Made by a program: the position numbers and the translations under genes. From an uncultured Pseudobutyrivibrio sp. (GTDB taxonomy: Bacteria > Bacillota > Clostridia > Lachnospirales > Lachnospiraceae), in the NCBI GenBank assembly GCA_900546435.1, contig URCQ01000008.1, forward strand, positions 20,064 through 84,063: 64,000 nt of DNA, given 5' to 3'. Shown here piece by piece: positions 35,024 through 42,772 of the stretch (position 1 is the first letter of the stretch; every line of letters begins with the position of its first letter). Below the pieces are notes generated by a model. That model did not search any database. It worked only from the letters and a program-made list of their open reading frames with translations, and was not told the DNA's origin.

Positions 35024-36223
35024 TACGTTTTGTTTACGGTATTCTCCGGGAGAAATGCCGGTATTTTTTTGAAAAGTGTCTGAAAAATAACTTCTGGAGT
35101 TAAAGGATAATTCAATACTGATATCCATGATACTCATGTTGGTGGTACTTAGCAGTACTTTGGCACGCTCAATCTTTTCACGCATGATATACTCTGTAAG
35201 GGTGCATCCCATTTCCTGCTTGAATTTGCGGGAAAAATAATACTCGGAATAGCCGGCGCGCTCAGCCAATTCATTGATCGACAGCTTTTCATTGATGTGT
35301 ATTCCGATATAATCACAGCAGTTTTTAATAATGGAAGAAACTCCAGCGTTTTCCTTCGACTCACAGACTTTTTTGAAATAAATTTGCAAAAGCTCCGTGG
35401 TGACATTGCCATTCTCGACCTGACTTGTAGCATCTTCGATGCGCTGTGCAAAAAAATCGCACAAATCATAAGCAATGTCAGGAGATACGCCACCCTCAAT
35501 GGAAGCCCTTGAAATTAAAGTTAGTAGAACAAAATTGTTATTTTTGGCAGCGCGTAAACTGTCTTTGGAATTATGTTGTACGCCACTACTCAAATGTGAC
35601 GATTCTGATAACGCTTTTTGAAAATCAGGATTTCCATCTTTGAACAATTGCAGAAAACGTTGCTCTGCTGCCCAGATGCCATGGTGCTGATTGGAAACCA
35701 GAGAAGGTAGGGGAACTTCCGCAGTGCCATTGTTTTGTATGTGAATGAGCTCTGGTACATCTCTGGTAGAATCATAAAGCAGATAATGAAGCTCAGATAC
35801 AAACGTATATAAAATATTGCTGGCAATGATGGGTAATGCTTTTATTGTCTTAGCCACAGCCGTTCTGGTCTTAATCGAAAGATGCCGGCGATCCATCTCT
35901 TTTACCAGTTCGTTGTATGAATTTTCTCCGGTAAAGGTAGGACCAAGAACATAAACTTTTTGCAATTTACCGTCATGAACTTCAAAATCAATGAGCCATG
36001 CCAGGTTAAAAAACGAATATATGATATGTGGTGTGTAATTGGCTTTCGCGGCTTTGATCATAGGAACAACCTGGATTTGAAAGAGGGTATCATACCCTTG
36101 GTAATCATCCTCTGGATACGTTGTATGTAATAGCTGCATATTGGCATCATATGTCCAGGCATATAGCTGATGTGTCTGAAGCAGAAGATCCAGGAAGGAA
36201 GACATGCGTTCTTCGTGTGTCAT
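35015..36223 (-). CDS. AraC-family transcriptional regulator
   Basis: A 402-residue regulator. The N-terminal 290 residues form a PocR/PAS-like sensory region (YAWTYDANMQLLHTTYPEDD; LIDFEVHDGKLQKVYVLGPT). The AraC double helix-turn-helix is at the C-terminus: LSINELAERAGYSEYYFSRK and MSIMDISIELSFNSRSYFSD. It starts three bases after the stop of a small upstream gene, with GAGGAA inside that gene's last codons, so the two are coupled. Placed between the rhamnosidase and an isomerase-like gene, it is a candidate regulator of one or both. Confidence 0.9.
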   Translation of the reverse strand: MTHEERMSSFLDLLLQTHQLYAWTYDANMQLLHTTYPEDDYQGYDTLFQIQVVPMIKAAKANYTPHIIYSFFNLAWLIDFEVHDGKLQKVYVLGPTFTGENSYNELVKEMDRRHLSIKTRTAVAKTIKALPIIASNILYTFVSELHYLLYDSTRDVPELIHIQNNGTAEVPLPSLVSNQHHGIWAAEQRFLQLFKDGNPDFQKALSESSHLSSGVQHNSKDSLRAAKNNNFVLLTLISRASIEGGVSPDIAYDLCDFFAQRIEDATSQVENGNVTTELLQIYFKKVCESKENAGVSSIIKNCCDYIGIHINEKLSINELAERAGYSEYYFSRKFKQEMGCTLTEYIMREKIERAKVLLSTTNMSIMDISIELSFNSRSYFSDTFQKNTGISPGEYRKQNVRL

Positions 36224-36226
36224 AGA

Positions 36227-36463
36227 TTATTCCTCACATAAAAAATCAGCAAGAAGCTCATAATCAGCTGGATTTTCGCAGCGAACGGTGCCACTTTCCA
36301 AAAGAGATTCCTGTCCTGCAATGGAGCAAAATACATATTGGCTGAGTGTAGAAGCAAGATTTAGAATATCACCCTCGTCGGAATAGAAAAAAACATCTTC
36401 TTTACAGGATTTAACAGCAATTAAGAATTTTGTTAAATCGGCGTCTTTTTTAAATTTTCTCAT
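36227..36463 (-). CDS. Small HPr-like protein without the active-site histidine
   Basis: A 78-residue acidic protein, cotranscribed with the AraC gene three bases downstream. GGAGGA precedes its ATG, so it is a real gene. The segment VFFYSDEGDILNLASTLSQY followed by VFC lines up with the HPr region around Ser46 (KVNLKSIMGVMSL), and the total length fits an HPr fold. There is no HARPA-type histidine motif; the corresponding N-terminal region is DLTKFLIAVKSC. I therefore call it HPr-like with caution; it may act as a regulatory partner for the AraC protein and not as a phosphocarrier. Alternative: an unrelated small alpha/beta protein. Confidence 0.45.
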   Translation of the reverse strand: MRKFKKDADLTKFLIAVKSCKEDVFFYSDEGDILNLASTLSQYVFCSIAGQESLLESGTVRCENPADYELLADFLCEE

Positions 36464-36644
36464 AATGCTAGTCCTCCAAAAATAAGATTACAATAATTTC
36501 CTTACAATATAGCATAAAAAATTGCCCGGGTGAAGAGGGGAGGCGAAAAATCTAATAAAATGGTTAAAATCTGGTTAAAAAGTGGACAGGTGAGAAGTAG
36601 AATGATATGTGTGAAAAAAGAACAAAGCCTGGAGGAAGAGGATT

Positions 36645-37487
36645 ATGGCAAAAAAAGCAATACAACAGTTTCAACTGCGTACAGTGATTGGTACAGAAAA
36701 AAAGGCAAAGGAAACACTTCGCCTGATGGAAGAGGCAGGATACGATGGGATTGAATTATGCAGTTATATGATAAAAAAGATGTCTCTTACCATTCGCGCA
36801 CTTACACGTCTAGCAGGTATGCCAATGGGAAAAAGTGGTAATCTTGATTGGCATGCGCTTTTAGCAGATACGAATTTAAAGGTTGTCAGTATTCATCAAG
36901 ATTTAGGAACGGTAAAACGTGTGCCGGAAGAGGTGATTGCAGAAGCAAAATCCTATGATACGAAGTATGTAGTAATCACAGGGATGCATCATTTTGATTA
37001 TTCCGACAAGGAAGCAGTGGATGCATTGATTACGGATTTGAACGCATGTGGAAAACGATTGAAAGAAGATGGGATAGAACTTCTGTATCACAATCACAAT
37101 TGTGAGTTCCGAAAAATTGACGGACAGACGGCATATGAGCGCATCATTGAAAACACCAATCCGGAATATGTCAATTTTGAGTTCGACTCATATTGGCCGA
37201 CAGAGGCAGGTGTTAATACGATTGCCCTGATGCAGCGACTTGGAGCACGCATGAAATTGTACCATATTAATGATCGGGGAAGCCGGGTTACTGGAAAAAC
37301 ATCATCTATTCTGACGTCAGATAGCATGGAACTAGGCTATGGCAATATGGATTTAAAGACGATGGTAAAAATTGCAAAAGACAATGGCGTAGATGCAGTT
37401 GTTCTGGAAAGTCATAGGAATTGGGCAGAAAAGTCTCCTATTAAATCATTTCAGCTGAGTGCCCAATTTATGAATGAAAATGTGTAA
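36645..37487 (+). CDS. Sugar phosphate isomerase/epimerase-like TIM barrel protein
   Basis: A 280-residue xylose-isomerase-like TIM barrel (AP_endonuc_2 family). Signs are EEAGYDGIELCSY at strand one, VVSIHQDLGT, LLYHNHNCEFRKIDGQTAYE with the family's metal-binding His/Glu region, VNFEFDSYWPTEAG, LYHINDRG and VVLESHRNW. The metal ligands Glu, Asp, His and Glu can all be picked out. GGAGGAAGAGG precedes the ATG. Such enzymes isomerise or epimerise ketoses and inositols; the substrate is not predictable here. It is close to the rhamnosidase and its AraC neighbour, so a role in plant-sugar use is plausible. Confidence 0.85.
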   Translation: MAKKAIQQFQLRTVIGTEKKAKETLRLMEEAGYDGIELCSYMIKKMSLTIRALTRLAGMPMGKSGNLDWHALLADTNLKVVSIHQDLGTVKRVPEEVIAEAKSYDTKYVVITGMHHFDYSDKEAVDALITDLNACGKRLKEDGIELLYHNHNCEFRKIDGQTAYERIIENTNPEYVNFEFDSYWPTEAGVNTIALMQRLGARMKLYHINDRGSRVTGKTSSILTSDSMELGYGNMDLKTMVKIAKDNGVDAVVLESHRNWAEKSPIKSFQLSAQFMNENV

Positions 37488-37520
37488 ACGAACATAGAGA
37501 TTATAATGACGAAACGAAGG

Positions 37521-37549
37521 TTGCCTATCGATGAAAAAGTTGCTAAAAT
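37521..37549 (+). promoter_or_regulatory. Sigma-A promoter of the double-receiver regulator
   Basis: TTGCCT (37521-37526), 17 bases, TAAAAT (37544-37549), 30 bases before the ATG. Confidence 0.65.
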
Positions 37550-37579
37550 GAATTATATGATTTCTAGAGGTGGGGACTT

Positions 37580-38341
37580 ATGAAGAAGGTTTTATTTGTT
37601 GGGCATTTTAGCGAACAGACAAAGCAGATGCAAAAAGAACTGGCGCAATTTGTTAAAATCCAGCTATGTTCAGATAACGTGACAATTGCAGAAAGCATGA
37701 TGAGTATTTATGAGCCAGATCTTGTGTTAGTCAATGTGGAAGGGTTTACGGATAGCCATTTGGAATTTTTTCAGGTGTTAGCGGAAAAATATGCATGTGT
37801 GCCGGTTATTATGATTGGAAGTCAGGATGCGTATCATCGCTATGCCATGTATGATATGACAGAACAGGTTTCCTATGTAGATTCACAAGATATGACAGGG
37901 CAGGCGTTACTAGAGGCTATGATGGCGCGTGTAGATATTGACGCAGAGATTCTGCCGGATGGAACCATCGTTTCAAGAGATGAACGGAAGATGGTGCTGG
38001 TTGTTGATGACAGTCCGATGATGCTTCGCAGTATGAAGCAGATGTTAGAGGAGCGGTATCAGGTGATGCTTGCAACATCCGGGGAGCAGGCTCTTGCAAT
38101 GATGGATAAGCGCAGGCCGGATTTGGTGGTGTTAGATTACGAAATGCCGGAGTGTGATGGCAGAGAAACACTAGAAATGATTCGTACAAAAGAGGAGATC
38201 AAGGAGATACCAGTTGTTTTTTTGACAGGACATGGGGATGCGGAGCATATTCGCTCGGTATTAGATTTGAATCCAAGTGCATATTTTTTAAAACCACCTA
38301 AGGCAGATAAAATATTAGAAGTTTTGGGACAATTATTATAA
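37580..38341 (+). CDS. Response regulator with a degenerate and an intact receiver domain
   Basis: A 253-residue protein made of two receiver-like domains and no output domain. The first (about 1-120) has the receiver fold pattern but Asn52 (PDLVLVNVEG) stands where the phosphoryl Asp should be, and the acidic pocket is missing, so it cannot be phosphorylated normally. The second (about 135-253) is intact: VLVVDDSPMM gives the acidic pair, D186 in LVVLDYEMP is the acceptor, and the Thr and Lys lie in PVVFLTGHGDAEH and AYFLKPPK. It is probably a stand-alone signalling protein that pairs or dimerises through its dead domain. No kinase is adjacent, and it is monocistronic. Confidence 0.88.
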   Translation: MKKVLFVGHFSEQTKQMQKELAQFVKIQLCSDNVTIAESMMSIYEPDLVLVNVEGFTDSHLEFFQVLAEKYACVPVIMIGSQDAYHRYAMYDMTEQVSYVDSQDMTGQALLEAMMARVDIDAEILPDGTIVSRDERKMVLVVDDSPMMLRSMKQMLEERYQVMLATSGEQALAMMDKRRPDLVVLDYEMPECDGRETLEMIRTKEEIKEIPVVFLTGHGDAEHIRSVLDLNPSAYFLKPPKADKILEVLGQLL

Positions 38342-38347
38342 ATCCAT

Positions 38348-38384
38348 AGGCTGTATTTCGGGAATGAGAAGTACAGCCTTTTCT
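38348..38384 (+). terminator. Intrinsic terminator after the double-receiver regulator
   Basis: AGGCTGTATTTC pairs with GAAGTACAGCCT (with one G-U pair) and is followed by TTTTCT. Confidence 0.82.
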
Positions 38385-38406
38385 GAATGCAGAAAGGAAA
38401 CAGATT

Positions 38407-39327
38407 ATGAAATGTTTAAGTTGCGGTAAGAATTTTGACTATGAAAAATATTATGGTATCTGCCCAAAGTGCGGAACATATAATAAGCAGGCGTCTGAAA
38501 CAACATCGTTTACGAGAGAAGAGGAAGAAAACGAAAGCTACATAAATAATCAGGAACAGCCTGTATATACAAATGTTAATGACTATGGTAGTTCGTACCA
38601 GCATTCAATGAGTAAGGATGAAAAGAAAAAAAGAGTGCGGAAAAATCTCACAATTTGGACTATTATTCTGGCTACATTATCTATTGTCTTATCGATTGTA
38701 CAGAGCATTGTGGCAGGTTATTTAGGATCATCAGATTATCGGGAAAAGAAAAGAAAAGATATTGAAGAAGTTGCTATAGAAAAGGTGGATTTTGGTGAAG
38801 CCTATACAGTAGAGCAGGAGTATGGTCGGACGCTTACTGTGGCAAAAGCGGAGGTGTTAGCAGAAGCAGATACCATCGGAGGTTTCCCGGCGGGGCAGCG
38901 ACTGATTGCAGTACGTATAGAGTCCAATGAGGTAGACGATATAAGCTATGATACATATACACATGCACCGGTAAAAGATTTTTACATATCTTATGATGGT
39001 ACATATCGTTCAACGGCACCAAATTATAAATTAACCAGTGGTGGTTATGATGATATTATTGGTAATCGACAGTCCATAGACTCTTATGAGTTTTCCGATG
39101 CAGGTTCTCATGCGGGATATTTGTTTTTCTTTATACCTGCGGATGCGCAAAAGATTGCTTTTGTGTATAGCGTAGTGGATACCGAAAGCTGCGATCTTAT
39201 AAAATATGTAAAGGTGCCGCTGGAAATAGATGTGCAGCGGGACGAGGCAGAAGCACAGTCGGCAGAGGAAACGATAACGACACTGCCGGCTAAAGAGGAT
39301 GCAGTAGAAAAACCGGTCGTGGACTAA
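38407..39327 (+). CDS. Zinc-ribbon membrane protein with a DUF4352-like outer domain
   Basis: A 306-residue protein. Residues 1-25 form a zinc ribbon with two C-x2-C pairs (CLSCGKNF and CPKCGTYN). A polar, disordered linker, a basic KKKRVRKN stop and one membrane helix (TIWTIILATLSIVLSIVQSI, about 80-100) follow. The outside region includes a beta-rich domain that starts near 140 and resembles DUF4352-type immunoglobulin-like domains (LIAVRIESNEVDDISYDTYT). An acidic, Thr/Pro-containing tail ends it. Function is unknown. The neighbouring gene encodes a shorter protein with the same helix-plus-beta-domain plan. Confidence 0.72.
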   Translation: MKCLSCGKNFDYEKYYGICPKCGTYNKQASETTSFTREEEENESYINNQEQPVYTNVNDYGSSYQHSMSKDEKKKRVRKNLTIWTIILATLSIVLSIVQSIVAGYLGSSDYREKKRKDIEEVAIEKVDFGEAYTVEQEYGRTLTVAKAEVLAEADTIGGFPAGQRLIAVRIESNEVDDISYDTYTHAPVKDFYISYDGTYRSTAPNYKLTSGGYDDIIGNRQSIDSYEFSDAGSHAGYLFFFIPADAQKIAFVYSVVDTESCDLIKYVKVPLEIDVQRDEAEAQSAEETITTLPAKEDAVEKPVVD

Positions 39328-39338
39328 GGAGGGGCAAA

Positions 39339-39869
39339 ATGGTAAATGAGTATGGAAAAAACCGACAAGGAAAAGGTCTTTTGATTGTTGTTCTCGTGAT
39401 TGTTGTCTGTATGTTCATAGGTAGCCTGGTTCAATTTTTGGTTACTATTGGTGAAGTGCTTGGTGGACCATCTTATGTGGAGAGTAAAGCGGTATTAGAT
39501 GGAGATGTTACGATTTCCTATCTTGGAAAGAATTATATGGATAATGCAAAAAGTGGATATTCTTACTATATGATTGATGTACCTGTGTATAACAACGGAA
39601 GTTATGAGATGGGGACAGGGTATGAAGTGCGTCTGCAAGTAGAAACGGAAGAGTGGGATGACGTAGAAGAATTTACGATGTCGGATAACAGTGATTTCGC
39701 ATATTCTTATGAGGATTTGGTGCCACCAGCAACATCCGGCATCGCTCATAAAATCTATTTGATTAGAGATGGTGTGAAAGAAGTGAAGGCGACGTTCTAT
39801 GAAAGTAGCGATGATTATTATGATGGAAAAAATGGAACCGAATTTGTATTAAAAGTACCGACAGAATAA
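39339..39869 (+). CDS. Single-pass membrane protein of unknown function
   Basis: A 176-residue protein: short basic N-terminus, one membrane helix (GLLIVVLVIVVCMFIGSLVQ, about 13-35), then a beta-rich outer domain with many Tyr and acidic residues (YSYYMIDVPVYNNGSYEMGT). I recognise no family; the outer part resembles a shortened version of the domain in the preceding gene. It starts 11 bases after that gene with AAGGAGGGG and is thus in the same operon. The two may form a pair at the cell surface. Confidence 0.68.
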   Translation: MVNEYGKNRQGKGLLIVVLVIVVCMFIGSLVQFLVTIGEVLGGPSYVESKAVLDGDVTISYLGKNYMDNAKSGYSYYMIDVPVYNNGSYEMGTGYEVRLQVETEEWDDVEEFTMSDNSDFAYSYEDLVPPATSGIAHKIYLIRDGVKEVKATFYESSDDYYDGKNGTEFVLKVPTE

Positions 39870-39932
39870 AACAACACTTTTAGGGAAACGTCGTAGAAAA
39901 ATCAAGTTTCCGAAAAAGTACAAGAAATCCTA

Positions 39933-39961
39933 TTGCACGACTCGCATGTGCCCCTTACTAT
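39933..39961 (+). promoter_or_regulatory. Sigma-A promoter of the SulP gene
   Basis: TTGCAC (39933-39938), 17 bases, TACTAT (39956-39961). A start near 39968 would leave the ATG at 40002 with a short leader. Confidence 0.65.
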
Positions 39962-40001
39962 AGTTAAGGGCATTATGAAAGAGGGAGCAATAGGATTTTT
40001 T

Positions 40002-41657
40002 ATGGAAAAGTTAAAACCAAAGTTTTTTACAACGATTCGGGATTATTCGAAAGAGCAATTTATCAAGGATGTCATATCAGGAATTATTGTGGCAATTATC
40101 GCTTTACCACTTTCGATTGCACTAGCACTCGCATCAGGCGTGACACCGGAAAAAGGTATTTATACGGCAATTATTGCCGGATTTCTTGTGTCGTTTCTAG
40201 GCGGTTCTAAGGTACAGATTGCAGGACCGACAGCTGCTTTTGCGACAATTGTTGCAGGTATTGTGGCAAAAAGTGGTATGGATGGACTAATCGTAGCGAC
40301 GATTATGGCAGGCATATTACTTGTCATTATGGGCTTATGTCATTTTGGCACCCTGATTAAATTTATTCCCTATACCATTACAACCGGCTTTACAGCGGGT
40401 ATTGCAGTGACGCTATTTATTGGTCAGATTAAGGACTTTTTGGGACTTACTGTTGTGAGCAAAGAACCTCTTATAGATACAGGGGATAAGTTTATGGCGT
40501 ATATGAAAGCTCTGCCAACGATCAACTGGCAGGCATTTCTTGTGGGAATGATTTGCATTGCCATATTAATCATCTGGCCCAAACTGGGAAAAATCAGTGT
40601 GATACCGGCATCACTTATTGTAGTGATTGTATCGATTGTGCTGGTCCAGGGATTATCTATGCAGGTCAATACCATTGGAGATCTGTATGAGATTTCCAAT
40701 AAATTACCACAATTGCAGATGCCTCACATTACATTTCGCCTGATTCAGAGTGAATTTAGTGATGCACTTACGATTGCCATTTTAGCAGCAATTGAATCTT
40801 TGCTTTCTGCTGTGGTTGCGGATTCTATGATTAATGGCAGACATCGTTCTAATATGGAACTGATTGCACAGGGCGTAGGAAATATTGGCTCTGCATTGTT
40901 TGGAGGTATTCCGGCAACAGGAGCGATTGCAAGAACGGCAGCAAATGTAAAAAATGGTGGACGCACACCGGTGGCAGGTATGGTACATTCTATTACCCTG
41001 CTCCTTGTACTTATCCTTTTGCTGCCATATGCAGCGTTGATCCCTATGCCGGCGATTGCTGCCATTTTGTTTGGCGTTGCATATAATATGTGTGGCATCC
41101 GAAAGTTCGTAGACCTTTGTAAGATGGCGCCAAAGAGCGATATCGCTGTCTTACTTACAACGTTTGTTCTTACGGTAGTATTCGATTTGGTTGTGGCAAT
41201 CGAAGTGGGCATGGTTCTTGCGGCAATGCTTTTTATGAAACGCATGAGTGATGTGACTGCGGTGGAGGGCTGGAAGTACATCGAGGATGAAGATGACGAT
41301 CCGGATAGTCTTTCCTTGCGCCAGGTTCCGGAAAAAGTGCGCGTTTATGAAATCAGCGGACCGATGTTTTTTGGCGCAGCAGATAAAATTTTTGATATTA
41401 CGGTTGACGAACGTGATAAGGTGTTGATTCTGCGTATGCGTAGTGTGGGAGCAATTGATGCGACTGCGCTGCATTCTTTGGAACAGCTGCAAACGGATTG
41501 TGAAAGAAAAGGAATCCGCTTACTTTTGTCTCACGTAAATGAACAGCCGATGCATATGATGGAAAAAGCAGGTTTTGATAAACGTATCGGAAGAGAATAT
41601 TTTTGTGCGCATATTGATGATGCACTGGCGTTGGCGGAACGTATAGTAACAAAATAG
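40002..41657 (+). CDS. SulP-family inorganic anion transporter with STAS domain
   Basis: A 551-residue membrane protein with about 12-14 hydrophobic segments. The SulP start is VISGIIVAIIALPLSIALAL; GLYGAI-type text is replaced by GVTPEKGIYTAIIAGFLVSF, and KVQIAGPTAAFATIVAGIVA is the family's substrate-site motif. The C-terminal cytoplasmic STAS domain (about 435-550) includes LILRMRSVGAIDATALHSLE. The frame is open from 39933, but those bases form the promoter, so an internal start is needed. The ATG at 40002 (AGGA six bases ahead) is preferred over that at 39975. SulP carriers move sulfate, bicarbonate or other anions. Its place just before pst does not prove phosphate control. Confidence 0.9.
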   Translation: MEKLKPKFFTTIRDYSKEQFIKDVISGIIVAIIALPLSIALALASGVTPEKGIYTAIIAGFLVSFLGGSKVQIAGPTAAFATIVAGIVAKSGMDGLIVATIMAGILLVIMGLCHFGTLIKFIPYTITTGFTAGIAVTLFIGQIKDFLGLTVVSKEPLIDTGDKFMAYMKALPTINWQAFLVGMICIAILIIWPKLGKISVIPASLIVVIVSIVLVQGLSMQVNTIGDLYEISNKLPQLQMPHITFRLIQSEFSDALTIAILAAIESLLSAVVADSMINGRHRSNMELIAQGVGNIGSALFGGIPATGAIARTAANVKNGGRTPVAGMVHSITLLLVLILLLPYAALIPMPAIAAILFGVAYNMCGIRKFVDLCKMAPKSDIAVLLTTFVLTVVFDLVVAIEVGMVLAAMLFMKRMSDVTAVEGWKYIEDEDDDPDSLSLRQVPEKVRVYEISGPMFFGAADKIFDITVDERDKVLILRMRSVGAIDATALHSLEQLQTDCERKGIRLLLSHVNEQPMHMMEKAGFDKRIGREYFCAHIDDALALAERIVTK

Positions 41658-41660
41658 AAT

Positions 41661-41763
41661 ACACTTTGTAAAATGAAATCCATGTTGTCAGTAAAAGCTG
41701 GCGATATGGATTTTTTTTAACCTATTTTTTACAAAGAGCATACATTTCATTTTACAAAGTGTT
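41661..41763. repeat. Perfect 19-base inverted repeat between the SulP gene and pstS
   Basis: ACACTTTGTAAAATGAAAT (41661-41679) and its exact complement ATTTCATTTTACAAAGTGT (41744-41762) flank 64 bases that hold the SulP terminator. The right arm overlaps the PhoP-box-like array. A palindrome this long is unlikely by chance and may be a symmetric regulator target. Confidence 0.85.
41676..41718 (+). terminator. Intrinsic terminator after the SulP gene
   Basis: AAATCCAT (41676-41683) pairs with ATGGATTT (41706-41713) with a 22-base loop, followed by a run of T. It is nested inside the 19-base inverted repeat. Confidence 0.7.
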
Positions 41764-41771
41764 TGTATCAT
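41728..41771 (+). promoter_or_regulatory. PhoP-box-like array and promoter of the pst operon
   Basis: Hexamers TTTACA (41728), CATACA (41739), TTTACA (41751) and TTTGTA (41762) recur at 11-12 base steps, one helical turn. Bacillus PhoP boxes are TT(A/T/C)ACA repeats with about five-base gaps. TATCAT (41766-41771) is a fair -10, placed right after the array, as in PhoP-activated promoters. The pst genes and a PhoB/PhoR-like pair follow, which supports the assignment. Confidence 0.6.
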
Positions 41772-41826
41772 ATGTCTTGTAAACGAAATAGAAAGAAAAA
41801 GTCAAAACGACAAAAGGAGATTAAAA

Positions 41827-42732
41827 ATGAAGTTGAAGAAAATCGCCGCAACACTTCTTGTTGCAACATTAGCAATTGGCACTATGGTAGGATGCAAAAG
41901 TACAGGAAGTGACAATACAACAGATGGAGAAAAGGCAGAGAACACAGGAGCATCTGGAGATATCACCATTCTTTCTCGTGAAGATGGTTCTGGTACAAGA
42001 GGTGCATTTGTAGAACTTTTCGGGATAGAGGAAGAAAAAGATGGCGAAAAGGTGGATATGACCACAGAGGATGCTAAGATTACAAATTCTACATCTGTTA
42101 TGATGACAACCGTTGCCGGAGATGTAAATTCTCTTGGTTATATTTCACTTGGTTCTTTGAATGACACAGTGACTGCTGTAAAGATTGATGGCGTAGAGGC
42201 GACAGCAGAAAACGTAGCTAATGGAACATACAAGATTGCACGTCCATTTAACATTGCTACAAAGGGAGAGGACTTAAGTGAGGCAGGACAGGATTTTGTA
42301 AACTTTATCCTGAGCAAAGAAGGACAGCAGGTCATTACAGACAATGGATATATCAGCGTAGGTGAAGGAGAGGCATTTGCTTCTAACAATGCATCAGGAA
42401 AACTTACAATTGCAGGTTCTTCTTCCGTAACACCAGTTATGGGAAAATTGGTAGAAGCCTATAACAAGGTAAACGCAAACGTAGAAATTGAGGTACAGGA
42501 AAGTGATTCGTCTACTGGTATGCAGTCAACGATTGATGGCTTATGCGATATTGGAATGGCATCTAGAGAATTAAAGGATTCTGAGACAGGTGCAGGTCTT
42601 GTGGCAACAGAAATCGCAAAAGATGGTATAGCAGTGATTGTAAACAATGACAGTGGAATTACAGATTTGACATCTGATCAGGTAAAACAGATTTACACAG
42701 GTGAGATTCTTACATGGGATGAAGTGCAGTAA
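41827..42732 (+). CDS. pstS: Phosphate-binding lipoprotein PstS with permuted lobes
   Basis: A 301-residue lipoprotein: the signal ends in the lipobox MVGC (Cys23). In ordinary PstS the TIAGSSSVTP motif comes first and the (S/R)xxDGSGT motif second. Here the order is swapped: SREDGSGTRGAF is at residues 50-61 with GYISLGSLND after it, and AGSSSVTPVMGKL begins at 196, ending with the usual mid-protein QVKQIYTGEILTWDEVQ as the actual C-terminus. All phosphate-contact segments are still present, so this is a circular permutation of a working protein and not a loss. It heads the pst operon. I believe similar permuted forms occur in other Clostridia, but I cannot check here. Confidence 0.9.
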   Translation: MKLKKIAATLLVATLAIGTMVGCKSTGSDNTTDGEKAENTGASGDITILSREDGSGTRGAFVELFGIEEEKDGEKVDMTTEDAKITNSTSVMMTTVAGDVNSLGYISLGSLNDTVTAVKIDGVEATAENVANGTYKIARPFNIATKGEDLSEAGQDFVNFILSKEGQQVITDNGYISVGEGEAFASNNASGKLTIAGSSSVTPVMGKLVEAYNKVNANVEIEVQESDSSTGMQSTIDGLCDIGMASRELKDSETGAGLVATEIAKDGIAVIVNNDSGITDLTSDQVKQIYTGEILTWDEVQ

Positions 42733-42772
42733 TCTTACGGTATAAGTTCAAGGCAAAAGGAAAGGTCAGAAC

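Noticed and set aside
36530..36754. Open frame of 74 codons overlapping the isomerase start
   Set aside because: It is a shadow of the isomerase gene in another frame, has no ribosome site that is not explained by the real gene, and shows no domain.
39933..40001. Longer N-terminus of the SulP protein from 39933
   Set aside because: These bases contain a TTGCAC-17-TACTAT promoter and the extra residues do not resemble SulP; the ATG at 40002 has a ribosome site.
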